Numbered from the stretch's first letter, positions 9,247 through 18,123 are shown. The stretch: DNA of 64,000 nt from CAVVDY01 sp963819645 (GCA_963819645.1 CAWFWZ010000001.1:1-64000); one strand, 5' to 3'. Made by a program: numbers and translations. Notes: generated from the sequence alone by a model not told the origin.

Positions 9247-10218
9247 GTGAACGAACAGGAATACCGGGCAGAAATCAGGGCACTTGGCGCTCAACTAAAG
9301 GACAATTGTGGGACAGCACGCGTCTGCCTCAACGGTCACTTGCAGCTCGAGATTGAAGATTCACAGAGTCGTCTCTGCAAAAAATGTCGCGCTGCGATAG
9401 TCGATGAATGCACCTGCGGATACCCACTCGTGCCGGGCCGGCTTACACAGGATTTCAGACCCATCTATCGGGAGAAAGCACTGCCAGGGCGGGATATCTG
9501 CCCTGGATGTTACGATCTATACCCTTGGGTTCGTTCATGGCTGCTGCGCCCCACTGATAAGGAACTCAGTCCTTACGAAGCCGACTTGGCTAGGCAATAC
9601 GTCCCACTGGACCCAAAAAGGTTCGCCATGTTCCGGTGGCCTCGTCCAGATGATTTTGGCCTTACTGATTACGACATTAACTCCAAAACGCCACGAACGT
9701 GGCTGGGCCGAGTGTTTGGAGGAGGAGTCTGCATCCAGAATCCAAGGCACTCCAAACACGACGCTTGGGCAGCTTACCGACTAGCCACCAATGTCGCGTC
9801 CGTGGCTATAGTCAAATTGCTGCGAACTTGGGCGTACGAACTTAATGCAAAGGCACTTGAAAAACTGAGCCGGTGGAAGGAGCTGACAGGCCAAGAGTTC
9901 GAAAGAGAACTCGCCGATTTGCTACGTCGCCAGAATTACGATGTCACTCACACCGGAGGCCCGGGCGATGAAGGTGCAGACCTCATTCTGAATACCGATA
10001 AGGGCAAGATCGTGGTGCAGTGCAAAGCTTATAGCGGGAGGGTCGGTCCGCAACCTGTGCGTGATCTCTGCGGTTCGATGGTGCATCACGGAGCGCAGGA
10101 GGGTTGGCTAGTGGCTATCGATGGTTTCAGCGAATCAGCTTACAAGTTCGCGCATAACAAACCGATAAAGTTGTTGGTGATAAGTTCATTTCTCGGGAAC
10201 AGTGAGGAGCCCGAGTAA
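9247..10218 (+). CDS. Mrr-like restriction endonuclease with N-terminal zinc ribbons
   Basis: Taking GTG 9247 (MNEQEYRAEIRALGAQLKD) gives 323 residues. Cysteines near the start (CLNGH, then CKKC about 20 residues on, CTCG, and later CPGC) form one or two zinc ribbons. The C-terminal 110 residues are an Mrr-type PD-(D/E)xK nuclease: LTGQEFERELADLLRRQNY, then GDEGADLIL with the metal-binding Asp and VVQCKAYSG with the QxK pair. Such enzymes cut modified or foreign DNA. Unlike its neighbours, it is unbroken. The frame is open upstream to 9043, but the composition there is unlike the rest, so I prefer the later start. Confidence 0.8.
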   Translation: MNEQEYRAEIRALGAQLKDNCGTARVCLNGHLQLEIEDSQSRLCKKCRAAIVDECTCGYPLVPGRLTQDFRPIYREKALPGRDICPGCYDLYPWVRSWLLRPTDKELSPYEADLARQYVPLDPKRFAMFRWPRPDDFGLTDYDINSKTPRTWLGRVFGGGVCIQNPRHSKHDAWAAYRLATNVASVAIVKLLRTWAYELNAKALEKLSRWKELTGQEFERELADLLRRQNYDVTHTGGPGDEGADLILNTDKGKIVVQCKAYSGRVGPQPVRDLCGSMVHHGAQEGWLVAIDGFSESAYKFAHNKPIKLLVISSFLGNSEEPE

Positions 10219-11018
10219 TCGACCACTTGCAAACCTCGCTGTCTCGGTGCTCTTTTTCAAGCCGCGTTTTCCAATTGTGAATTTCTGATCCGGGGGTCGG
10301 CATTGGACCACGCAGACTTTGCGGCCAACGTTGGCAAACTTGCACTCGGCCTTGTGGGGGCCCGCAGACAAATCTCGGGGATTTCACATGCACGGGGCAT
10401 TCTTTCCGCCTCCGGGCTTCGCTCCGAGTTGGAACCGGAGAGTCAGGTTGCTCACCCGCCCAATAAGAACGGTTCCAGAATACGGACACAGAATGTTGAG
10501 ATTTGCGGTTGATTGCTGGAACCCTTGATTTTATTGGCTGCCCCCCAGGGATTCGAACCCCGATATGCTGATCCAGAGTCCACCGCTCCGGGCTGTAATT
10601 CTGCAATCAACTGCCACGATTCACGCGGGGAACGGCTCACGTAGAACGATTTGTTCCCCATCTGGGGTAGCAATCTGGTAGCCGATCATCCTGGCCATGA
10701 GTAGAGAAGTGCTAGGGCCGTTTTTTGCTCCACAACCACTGCTTCACGCGACACTCTGGATGCCAACGTTCGGGCGAAATCCACTTCTCGACGAAACGCA
10801 ATCGCGCTTGGCTTCGGCTTTGGTTACGACCCGAGCTACGTGCATTCAACCAAACAACTTGAGATGACCGTCAACAATGGTCAACGTCCCAACCGTCGCC
10901 CGGGGCCAGTCGTTTGAACTGGATGCTCCCTGTGATGCGATACTTACATAAGCTGCCACGAAAGACACGAAAGTTGACTGACTGGCCCGTCGCCCAAGAA
11001 CAGCGTTAAAACCGCACA
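10219..11018. other. Intergenic stretch with a tRNA-like 3' fragment
   Basis: No gene is supported here. The one recognisable element is a partial tRNA on the minus strand near 10535-10590. Confidence 0.5.
10535..10590 (-). other. 3' fragment of a tRNA, probably tRNA-Gln(CUG)
   Basis: The minus strand shows an anticodon arm with CTG (10574-10576), a normal T-arm with GTTCGAATCC, an acceptor 3' strand and GCCA. No matching 5' acceptor or D-arm lies upstream, so this is only the 3' half. A 3' tRNA piece alone is the typical mark left by an integrase at an attachment site. Confidence 0.6.
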
Positions 11019-11750
11019 ATGAAGACAAACCAAAAAAAGAAGAAGAGACCTAGAGCGGAAATTGTTCTCGACAAGGCCGAACGGACCCTGATCCGACTGG
11101 GGCTGGATTTGATCGTCAAGAGGCTCGCCACCGCCAAGGCTGGGTACTTCCCTAATGGCCACCCTCTTGCACGCATAAACCCCCCACGCGCGACGATCTA
11201 CCAGACCAGAGCTTACAACGAGGAGTTTGCGGCGAAGCTTATTTCCTTACGCAACAGGGTATCTCCTGTGAGACGAGAAAAAGAGTTCAAGTTGGATGCT
11301 TTCGACCTTGCAGCAGCTGCGCTGGCTTTGCGGGTCACACGCCAGAAGCGACTTTGGGAGGAGACATCCGATGTGTATAAGCGGCACCTCCGGAAACTGT
11401 CTGATCCACCCGAGCAGGAGATAACTACTCTGCTGAGAAAACTTGAGAACGCTAGGAAACGCGCGAAGCCTACGAGGTCGGCCGGCGCGTTACAACACAA
11501 GCGGTACACTGGTCGTCGCACAAAGTGGAAAGCATTCGTCGCCTGGATGCGTTACTCCCTTCTTTATGATGACGACCAGATTCAGCGAATCATAAAACGT
11601 GGAATCGGAATGCCAGGCGCACGCAGAACAGTAGCCAGACTCAGGCTCCAAGTGCTACTCAATGCAGCAAGTACGGTGATTCGAGAGCGGACCACGGCGC
11701 AGATTTCCACAATCGGAGCTGCTGCGCCTCGCGAAGCTCGCCAAGAGTGA
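11019..11750 (+). CDS. Unrecognised basic protein, first gene of an island trio
   Basis: This 243-residue protein is highly basic, beginning MKTNQKKKKRPRAEIVLDK. It looks helical throughout (LRKLENARKRAKPTRS; RYSLLYDDDQIQRIIKRGIG) with no membrane segment or signal peptide. I do not recognise a domain. The second half could be a helix-turn-helix or RNA/DNA-binding bundle. The next gene begins one base after its stop, so the two are translated together. The codon use looks real and the frame is unbroken. It is island cargo of unknown role. Confidence 0.6.
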   Translation: MKTNQKKKKRPRAEIVLDKAERTLIRLGLDLIVKRLATAKAGYFPNGHPLARINPPRATIYQTRAYNEEFAAKLISLRNRVSPVRREKEFKLDAFDLAAAALALRVTRQKRLWEETSDVYKRHLRKLSDPPEQEITTLLRKLENARKRAKPTRSAGALQHKRYTGRRTKWKAFVAWMRYSLLYDDDQIQRIIKRGIGMPGARRTVARLRLQVLLNAASTVIRERTTAQISTIGAAAPREARQE

Positions 11751-11751
11751 G

Positions 11752-12633
11752 TTGCAGCGTCACCGTCATCCTGGGAGCATCGTGGATTTCGAGCGTGATC
11801 CCAAAAAGGCCCAAGACTTCATGTTCGAGTTTATTAACAAGCGCTGCTGGTATGCAGACGGGGAAAGATACGAGCTCTACCCGTTCATGAAAATCGAATT
11901 CGTACACCCCGCGCTGCGAGGTGGGTACCGCAGGCGGGAGCAGCGTCTCTCGGCGGAGCAAGGCGGTGCTGTGGCCACTCAACCCGAGCAGGTGGAAGCA
12001 ACCACATCGAAGGCTGATGCGGGGACGCAACGGAGAAGTACCTTCCCGGAGCCGGCTTTTGTTCGCACCGAGCCCCGTTCCAATCTAAAGCCGGTTTCCA
12101 AAAGCACTCCGACGAGCGGCAGTACCAATTTGCCAAATAGCCGTACCGGGCTTGCAGACGAACCTGGCTCAACAAAGACCTTTCAGTTGAATCGAGATCC
12201 CAAAACTGAAGAAGCGGCCCTCGATACTTCGATCACAAGCGGCGAGGTTGTGAACGAAGCCCCTCTGTCCGAAATCAGTGCGAACTTCAAAGAAAAAGAA
12301 GTCATTAGCGGAATTGTGAAGTGGCTACGAACGCAGGAACCTGAGCCGTCACACTGGAAGGGACTGCTCAGTTGCGCAATGGCGCGCACGGGTCCATTAA
12401 GTTGGCTGGGCTTTAGACCGTACCCCCGCCCGACTGAAGGTCTTACGTTCGATCTACTGCTTCAAGAGTGCCGTCCTGGCAAACTGCCATCGTCCGATCG
12501 TGAGAAGCCGCATTTTCTAGCCGATTGGATGATCGAGGGTCTCAGGCATGTGTACCGCAATTCGAACCAGATTAGAGAAGTTCTCAAGAAGGCTGTTGAC
12601 GTTGGATTCGGGTACCAGCTAAAGCATAGCTAA
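11752..12633 (+). CDS. Unrecognised protein, second gene of the island trio
   Basis: The frame opens with TTG 11752, one base after the previous stop; the first ATG is at 11821. The full frame is 293 residues. An N-terminal block (FERDPKKAQDFMFEFINKR) and a C-terminal block (WLRTQEPEPSHWKGLLSCA; FLADWMIEGLRHVYRNSNQ) look folded. Between them is a low-complexity Ser/Thr/Pro/Glu-rich linker of about 100 residues. I recognise no family. The two-block-plus-linker layout suggests a bridging protein. The tight junction to gene one and the short gap to the PadR-like gene suggest one transcript. Confidence 0.55.
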   Translation: MQRHRHPGSIVDFERDPKKAQDFMFEFINKRCWYADGERYELYPFMKIEFVHPALRGGYRRREQRLSAEQGGAVATQPEQVEATTSKADAGTQRRSTFPEPAFVRTEPRSNLKPVSKSTPTSGSTNLPNSRTGLADEPGSTKTFQLNRDPKTEEAALDTSITSGEVVNEAPLSEISANFKEKEVISGIVKWLRTQEPEPSHWKGLLSCAMARTGPLSWLGFRPYPRPTEGLTFDLLLQECRPGKLPSSDREKPHFLADWMIEGLRHVYRNSNQIREVLKKAVDVGFGYQLKHS

Positions 12634-12667
12634 ATTTATAATCTTGCGAGATATATCGGAGAAACAA

Positions 12668-13243
12668 GTGGTGCCGGCATTACTGGACATCTATGTGCTT
12701 TCGCTGCTGGATCGCGGCATCAACACGCCCTATGCCCTACAGCGCCAGGGTGGATTGTCTTTGGGTGCGAGTACGCCATCTTTGCGACGGTTGATCCAAA
12801 GTGGAATGGTAAAGCGGAAACAGGAGCAGGGGATGACTAACCGTCCTCGGCATGTCTACACATTGGCACCCTCAGGGCGCGAAGTTGCCAGGAGCGGCTG
12901 GCGGGAGTACTTCGAATCTGGACGGCTTCCTTCGGACTTGGACGCTGTTCTTCGACTTTGTGACATTGCCTTGCATTATGGAGCTACTCACGCTCGTGTA
13001 TCAGCGCTCCTCAAGAACGCAGCGCAGCGCAGAGCCACTTTGGCCAGCCGCGCAGCGGCAATGCCAGATGAGGACAACAGGCTTATGTATCTTCCTCTGC
13101 GATCGCGATGCGACGTAGCCCGTCTAAAGGCCGAAGCTGAGGCTCTAGGCAAACTCGCGTCGGAGATGGCTGGTAAGCGGTCACGTCCGCTGGGCCCGGG
13201 CAGAAGGTCAAATCGCACACCTGGACCTGCTCACGAACGATAA
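12668..13243 (+). CDS. PadR-like winged-helix regulator
   Basis: I take GTG 12668, behind ATCGGAG; TTG 12644 is also in frame. The N-terminal 80 residues read as a PadR/winged-helix domain: LLDIYVLSLLDRGINTPYAL, GGLSLGASTPSLRRLIQSG (recognition helix) and RHVYTLAPSGREVARSGW (wing). The second half is an alanine/arginine-rich helical region that may dimerise; PadR proteins usually dimerise this way. It is 11-35 bases from the preceding gene, depending on start choice, and probably regulates the trio. PadR regulators are known for stress and phenolic-acid response; no ligand can be read from sequence. Confidence 0.7.
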   Translation: MVPALLDIYVLSLLDRGINTPYALQRQGGLSLGASTPSLRRLIQSGMVKRKQEQGMTNRPRHVYTLAPSGREVARSGWREYFESGRLPSDLDAVLRLCDIALHYGATHARVSALLKNAAQRRATLASRAAAMPDEDNRLMYLPLRSRCDVARLKAEAEALGKLASEMAGKRSRPLGPGRRSNRTPGPAHER

Positions 13244-13660
13244 GAAATACGCATTTCAGCAATAACTCAACTTCGAATTCCGGTTTTGGAGGCAGAACTC
13301 GTTGCTCTAAGGCAGTACACCCTATCGGCGCCTCGCACTAGTCCACGGGTACGTTGTACCAAAGTGATCTGGCCGCCCGAGAACCCCTTGAATTAGGTTG
13401 CGTTGATGATTTGGCTCGCCATGCCGCCCCGGTGCACTGGATTGGACAGGCCATCACAGGTGGTCCAAAAGGCCCACGCGGCGTTTCAAGCACGACCAGC
13501 GACTTGGAGCCTTCCGGGATTCGGCGGACCTTCGCAGCGGCGACAGAAGTCACTGCGTTAACAAGCCGTTTCCGAGTATCATGAACGGCCGGCTCCTGCC
13601 GGACAAGGAGGCCTACTTATTTGATTGTTGCTTTTTCTTTCTCTTTGATGAGGTCACCCA
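13244..13660. other. Intergenic stretch, nothing recognised
   Basis: There are no supported genes. It ends in a pyrimidine-rich tract (13621-13645) and the inverted repeat at 13652. Confidence 0.45.
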
Positions 13661-13670
13661 ATGGGTGACC
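13652..13670. promoter_or_regulatory. Inverted repeat over the start of the excisionase-like gene
   Basis: GGTCACCCA-A-TGGGTGACC is a perfect 9-bp inverted repeat around one base. The ATG at 13661 lies in its middle. A bound dimer or an mRNA hairpin there would block translation or transcription of the small HTH gene, as expected for an island recombination-directionality switch. Confidence 0.6.
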
Positions 13671-13926
13671 CGGTGACTAGTACACCGGAACGACGGGACA
13701 TCAGCGGCGCTGCCGCGACGTCTCTGCACACAACGAGCGGGTCGAAAAGCTGTTGTACGACCGGAGAAGCGCAGCACACGCGCTTTCCATAAGCGTACGG
13801 TCGGTGGATTATCTTCTGAGCCGACGCGCTTTCCGCACCCGCAAGATCGGCAAGAAAGTCCTAATACCTGCCAGCGAATTGAAGCGTTTCGCTGCCGCCG
13901 GCCCCATTAAGTCGCGGGCCCAGTAA
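13661..13926 (+). CDS. Excisionase-like HTH protein (frameshifted)
   Basis: From about 13728 the frame gives RSAAHALSISVRSVDYLLS followed by RKIGKKVLIPASELKRFAA, the classic small MerR/Xis-type helix-turn-helix found next to integrases. That frame has no ATG; an ATG at 13661 in the neighbouring frame leads into it if one base is adjusted near 13725. The repaired length is about 88 residues. In tRNA-integrated islands such proteins bind near the attachment site and steer excision. The integrase follows in the same direction after an inverted repeat. Confidence 0.55.
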
Positions 13927-13935
13927 GACTGGACG

Positions 13936-13968
13936 CCTGCGGATTAACAATTTAGGCTAATCCGCAGG
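13936..13968. promoter_or_regulatory. Inverted repeat between excisionase-like gene and integrase
   Basis: CCTGCGGATTA (13936-13946) and TAATCCGCAGG (13958-13968) are perfect 11-bp complements around an 11-base loop. No T-run follows, so it may be a protein-binding site rather than a terminator. Confidence 0.6.
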
Positions 13969-13978
13969 TACCCTCAAG

Positions 13979-15090
13979 ATGCCGCGTAAAGAAATCCCCA
14001 AAGCTACCGCGTGTTCGAGAAAGTTCTCGGCTCGGGTGTCTGGTGGATCAGATACCGCGATCAGGGCAAACTTCATCGAGAAAAGGTCGGACGTCGGCAG
14101 GACGCGATCGATCTCTATAAACTCCGCAAAGCCGAGCTTCTCCGCGGCCGCAAACTACCTCAGAACCTGCGCCGGGCCGAAGTGAAATTCAAAGACCTGG
14201 CCGAAGCTGCGCTTCAGTACTCGGGAAACCACCACGGTGACAAGCGAAACGTGAAGTCGCGCATCAACCAGATTCTCCCCGATTTCCGGGACCGCATCGC
14301 CGCCACAATCAAACCAGCCGAGATCGACGGGTGGATCTCCGAACATACAAAAACGGCCGGCACGGCCAATCGTTATCGTGCGGTGTTCTCTCTCATTTAC
14401 CGCGAAGCCGTGCGCAACGGGCGGGTCGAGAGCAATCCGGCGCGGCTCGTGCGCCAGCGCAAAGAGCCGAGCGGCCGCATACGTTACCTGCTCGACGAAG
14501 AAGAAGGCCCTCTCTGCAAAGCGATCAATGACATGTTCCCTGAGCACATGCCCGAACTGACGATCGCGGTCGGCACGGGCATGCGCAAGAGCGAGCAATA
14601 CGGACTCACTTGGAAGCGAGTTGACTTCAACAGGAGGGAAGTTCACTTGTCGAAGACCAAGAACGGCGAGGCGCGCGATGTCCCAATGAGTGCCGCGGTG
14701 TTCGCAGCGTTTCAACAGATGAAACCGCAAAAGGTCAAGCCCACAGATCGCGTCTTTGCAATGTTCGACCCGCGCCAGTGGTTCGAAGCCGCCAGGACGA
14801 GGGCCAAACTCGATGATTTCCGCTGGCACGACTGCCGTCACACGTTCTGCTCGCGGCTGGCCATGGCTGGAGTGCCGCTAAAGACGATCCAGATGCTAGC
14901 CGGTCATAAGACGATCGCCATCACAGCCCGCTACGCTCATTTGGCGCCGAACACGTTACGCGCCGCCGTGGACCTGATCCGCGTCCCGGGATACAAGCCG
15001 GAACAAAGTATCCCCAAAAGTATCACCAGCAGGCCCAAGAAAATTCCTACAAGGCAGAAGACGCGTGCGGCTTCGTCGTCGTATAACTAG
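13979..15090 (+). CDS. Tyrosine site-specific integrase of a tRNA-Leu island
   Basis: The main frame (counting from GTG 14011) has a SAM-like core-binding domain and a catalytic domain with R192 (GMRKSEQYGL), H273 and R276 (WHDCRHTF), H299 (LAGHKTI) and nucleophile Y308 (RYAHLAP). So all five visible catalytic positions are intact. The likely true start is ATG 13979 (MPRKEIPK), which joins VFEKVLGSGVWWIRY if one base is restored near 14003; the family usually starts that way. The gene ends 22 bases from the 3' end of tRNA-Leu, the normal arrangement for an integrase using a tRNA attachment site. Confidence 0.9.
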
Positions 15091-15112
15091 CTATTAAATG
15101 AATGATTTGAAA

Positions 15113-15201
15113 TGGTGCCGGGAGGGGGACTTGAACCCCCACAACCCTTTCGGGTCTGCGGATTTTAAGTCCGCTGCGTCTGCCAGTTTCGCCATCCCGG
15201 C
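15113..15201 (-). tRNA. tRNA-Leu (anticodon UAA)
   Basis: The acceptor arms GCCGGGA / TCCCGGC pair, and the 3' end has encoded CCA (15113-15115). The anticodon loop is CTTAAAA with TAA. There is a long variable arm, as in class II tRNAs, and a T-loop GGTTCAAGTCC. The 89-base length fits tRNA-Leu. It is the probable insertion target of the adjacent integrase. Confidence 0.95.
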
Positions 15202-15736
15202 CGAGGGTGTGACAGGTTCAGTATCGCACGACAGAACATTGCCTGACGCCTTCGCGACTGGCCCAGAAACGATTCAACCTCTGCGTTGAACCTACTGCTC
15301 CGGCACCGCGGCGAAGTTCACGTCCTGCACCTGAGCGCCGCCTACATTGCGTCGGCCGTCGGTCCATGTCACATAGGCATTGTTGCCTCACTCCTGTGTT
15401 GTTGCTGGGCGCGTTTGTTCTGCACGACAGAACGGCTTAAGTATCGCTCGGGTCTCAGTCGGGGCGCGTTTGTTCGTTACGCCTTCTGGGAGCTGCCGAT
15501 GACAAGCCAGGGATTGTCGTTGCGAGAGAGGTTTATGGCGGCCGCGAGCAAACTGCAGGTCCCTCGGCTCCCCTTCGCCTTCGCTCGGGGTCCGCTCGGG
15601 ATGACACTCAAGAGAGAACTAAAGCGAAGACCGAGATCGAGAGCGAGAAGCGAAAGGCCAACAGCGAGAGGCGAAAGAGCAAGCTTGCCTTCGCAATTGC
15701 AATTGGCGCAAACTGAGAGCGCGATTCAGCAAAGCT
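15202..15736. other. Intergenic stretch with a dispersed 'TCATCCCGAGC' repeat
   Basis: No gene. Near 15560-15605 the minus strand carries the repeat form TCATCCCGAGCGGACCCC...GAGGGACCTGC, also seen near 21750 and 21945. The rest is repetitive AG-rich sequence (GAGAGCGAGAAGCGAAAG). Confidence 0.5.
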
Positions 15737-17473
15737 GTGTACGGCGGAGCTAATTTATCCACCGGGGGAACGGTCATCAATCACCAGGCGCGCCAGCTAC
15801 GAGCGGTATATCTGCTTTTGTGGGTGCTGGTGGTGCTTGCGCCTGCTGGCCTGGCCGCTTCGTCCCTGCTGCCGAGCGCGGCCAAAGCTTCGGATAAAGA
15901 TCCATCGGCAGAACCGGCCACCATCGAATTTTGGAACCGCCCGATTGCTACTTTGCGCAGCAGTCTGGCCGGCGCCGATCCTGAGGATCGAGCGGCGCGT
16001 GCGGCCTCGCATCTTAACCAGCTGCCTCTGACGGCCCGTGCTGCCGACATCGAGCTTCACCCCATCAAGGTCGAAGATGAAGATGGCATTGGCTTCACTT
16101 CGGAGAATGGCACGATCCTGTTCTTTCTAGGCACCAGGGACCTCGACAAGGAGAGCGGGGAGACGCTGGCCTCCGCGTCGAAAGCTGCGTTGCAGAGACT
16201 GGACGAGGCACTGCTTGCCAGGGAGTCCGAGCGAAGCTGGCCGGTGATTCGCAAAGGACTGCTGTTCACCCTGGTTGGCCTCGTGCTGTTGGTGCTTTTC
16301 TGGTGGCTGGTCTGGAAGGCGTACCACTTCGTTTTCGACTACCTGCACGAGAAGGAACGCACCTTCCCCTACCGCATGCGGTTTTGGGGAATTGAGTTCC
16401 TTCCACACTTTGCGGGGGCTTTCTATACGCTGTTGAAGGTCGCGGCCTGGCTGTTCACGCTGGGCGCGCTTTACAGTTGGCTGACAGTTTCTCTCGGACA
16501 CTTTCCCTACACGCAGCCATGGGGAAAGCAACTGGGAGGCTATGTCTTCCACTTCTTCGGGAGTCTCGGCATTGCCGCGGTCGACGCGCTGCCCGGCATC
16601 TTTTCCTGCATCGTTATCTTTCTTATCACGCGCTGGGTGATAAAGCTGGGTAAGGCGTTTTTTCGCCAGGTTTCCAGCGGAGCGCTGCGCCTATCGTGGA
16701 TGGATCCTGATGTGGCCCAGGCCACCGAGCGCATCTTCACCTTCGGAGCCTGGGTATTTGCGGTGGTGGTGGCTTATCCCTACATACCCGGCTCAAGTAC
16801 AGAAGCCTTCAAAGGCATCAGCGTATTTTTCGGAGTCGTGGTCTCGTTGGGTTCTACTGGCATCATCAACCAGGTGATGAGCGGCTTGTTTGTCGTTTAC
16901 TCAAAGGCGTTGAAGACCGGCGATTGGGTCGTGGTCAACGACAAAGAAGGGCAGGTACTGGAAGTCGGGTTGCTCGCGGTGAAAATTCGCACCATTGAAG
17001 AGCAGGAAGTTACGATTCCCAACTCCGTGATCGTGACCACCACCACTACAAACTACACACGGCTGGGCAAGTTCGACGGTTCTGTAGCCAACGTGACGGT
17101 CACGATTGGCTACGACGCTCCGTGGCGGCAGGTGCATGCGTTGCTGCTGCTCGGCGCAGAGCGCACGGCAAACCTGCGGAAGTCTCCGGCACCGTATGTT
17201 GTGCAGCGGGCGCTCTCTGATTTCTATGTTGAGTACACGCTGATCCTGCACCTGGAAACCGAGCGGTTGCGCATCGAAACGCTTTCCAGTCTGCACGCCA
17301 ACATTCAGGATGCCTTCAACGAGTTCGGAGTGCAGATCATGTCGCCGCACTTCATGATGCAGCCGCAGCAGAACGTGGTGGTCGATCGCACGAACTGGTA
17401 TGCCGCGCCTGCCGCTCAGAAAAATGGCGAGCCCGTTCAGAGCGGGGCAAGGCACTTCGACGCCGGTAAGTAA
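15737..17473 (+). CDS. MscS-family mechanosensitive ion channel
   Basis: This 578-residue membrane protein has an early hydrophobic segment (LLLWVLVVLAPAGLAASSLL), a periplasmic-type region, then four to five membrane helices. It has the MscS pore signature GVVVSLGSTGIINQVMSGLF, followed by the beta domain KTGDWVVVNDKEGQVLEVG and the C-terminal alpha/beta domain. MscS channels open under membrane tension to release solutes. It is larger than E. coli MscS because of the extra N-terminal region, like other large bacterial members. The GTG at 15737 is the farthest start; a later start near the first hydrophobic segment is possible. The gene stands alone. Confidence 0.85.
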   Translation: MYGGANLSTGGTVINHQARQLRAVYLLLWVLVVLAPAGLAASSLLPSAAKASDKDPSAEPATIEFWNRPIATLRSSLAGADPEDRAARAASHLNQLPLTARAADIELHPIKVEDEDGIGFTSENGTILFFLGTRDLDKESGETLASASKAALQRLDEALLARESERSWPVIRKGLLFTLVGLVLLVLFWWLVWKAYHFVFDYLHEKERTFPYRMRFWGIEFLPHFAGAFYTLLKVAAWLFTLGALYSWLTVSLGHFPYTQPWGKQLGGYVFHFFGSLGIAAVDALPGIFSCIVIFLITRWVIKLGKAFFRQVSSGALRLSWMDPDVAQATERIFTFGAWVFAVVVAYPYIPGSSTEAFKGISVFFGVVVSLGSTGIINQVMSGLFVVYSKALKTGDWVVVNDKEGQVLEVGLLAVKIRTIEEQEVTIPNSVIVTTTTTNYTRLGKFDGSVANVTVTIGYDAPWRQVHALLLLGAERTANLRKSPAPYVVQRALSDFYVEYTLILHLETERLRIETLSSLHANIQDAFNEFGVQIMSPHFMMQPQQNVVVDRTNWYAAPAAQKNGEPVQSGARHFDAGK

Positions 17474-17527
17474 CTCCTGCTGCTTCCCAACCTTTCCTCT
17501 CATCAATAGTGAGCAAGGAGTCACGCC

Positions 17528-18034
17528 ATGCCAACCAAAGTCGAGCGGCGTACCGTGGATTTGTCGCAATTTCCTGAACTGGTCGTGATCTATCTCGGCA
17601 TGAGGGTCAATCGCATCGCCGGGCTGAAAACGCTGTTTGGATTCGGTCCGAAGATTTCGGCTTCGGTTGCGGCGCAGCCTGACGGCCTGCTACTGCATGA
17701 AAATTTTATTTTGTCGCTGTTTCCCACTCACGTTGGCATGCGCCAGTACTGGCGCGATCTGTCTTCCCTTATGGCGTGGACCCGCTCGGAGCCACATCGC
17801 GAATGGTGGAAGAATTTTTTGCGCGACTCCGGCGGCACCGGATTCTGGCACGAGACGTATCTCATGCGCGGGGGTATCGAAGCCATTTACGACGACATGC
17901 CGCAGCCCATCGGCATGATGAAATTCGCGCCAACCACAATCGCGCGAGGAGCGATGTTTGGCGCGGCTCATCGCGCCGGCAAGGCCGCGAGCGGAGACGC
18001 CGTGGTCAGCGAGACTGACCTGTACGGAACGTGA
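17528..18034 (+). CDS. DUF4188 family protein
   Basis: This 168-residue protein starts at ATG 17528, after AAGGAG. The sequence (VVIYLGMRVNRIAGLKTLFGFGPKI, QYWRDLSSLMAWTRSEPHREWW, GFWHETYLMRGGIEAIYDDM) matches DUF4188. This is a ferredoxin-like-fold family related to heme-dependent or antibiotic-biosynthesis-type monooxygenase folds and phenylacetaldoxime dehydratase relatives. The Trp/His-rich centre could hold a ligand. Its activity is not established. It follows the MscS gene by 54 bases in the same direction and could share its transcript. Confidence 0.75.
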   Translation: MPTKVERRTVDLSQFPELVVIYLGMRVNRIAGLKTLFGFGPKISASVAAQPDGLLLHENFILSLFPTHVGMRQYWRDLSSLMAWTRSEPHREWWKNFLRDSGGTGFWHETYLMRGGIEAIYDDMPQPIGMMKFAPTTIARGAMFGAAHRAGKAASGDAVVSETDLYGT

Positions 18035-18123
18035 CGGTCATCTTCCGCCTCGCGTATAGTGCCGCATGTTGTCCATGCCAGCCGTGGTGGTAGTACTTCT
18101 CCAGAACTGATTAGACTGTTTGA

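Noticed and set aside
13338..13553. A 71-residue minus-strand frame in the island gap.
   Set aside because: Nothing supports it: no ribosome site, no neighbours in that direction and no family resemblance.
14155..14841. A 228-residue open frame on the minus strand.
   Set aside because: It is antisense to the integrase, whose catalytic residues are intact; the minus-strand protein resembles nothing.
15098..15289. A small open frame beginning MNDLKWCREGDLNPHNPF.
   Set aside because: It is the reverse complement of tRNA-Leu read as protein, a common false gene.
16901..17569. A 222-residue minus-strand frame.
   Set aside because: It is a shadow of the MscS gene.
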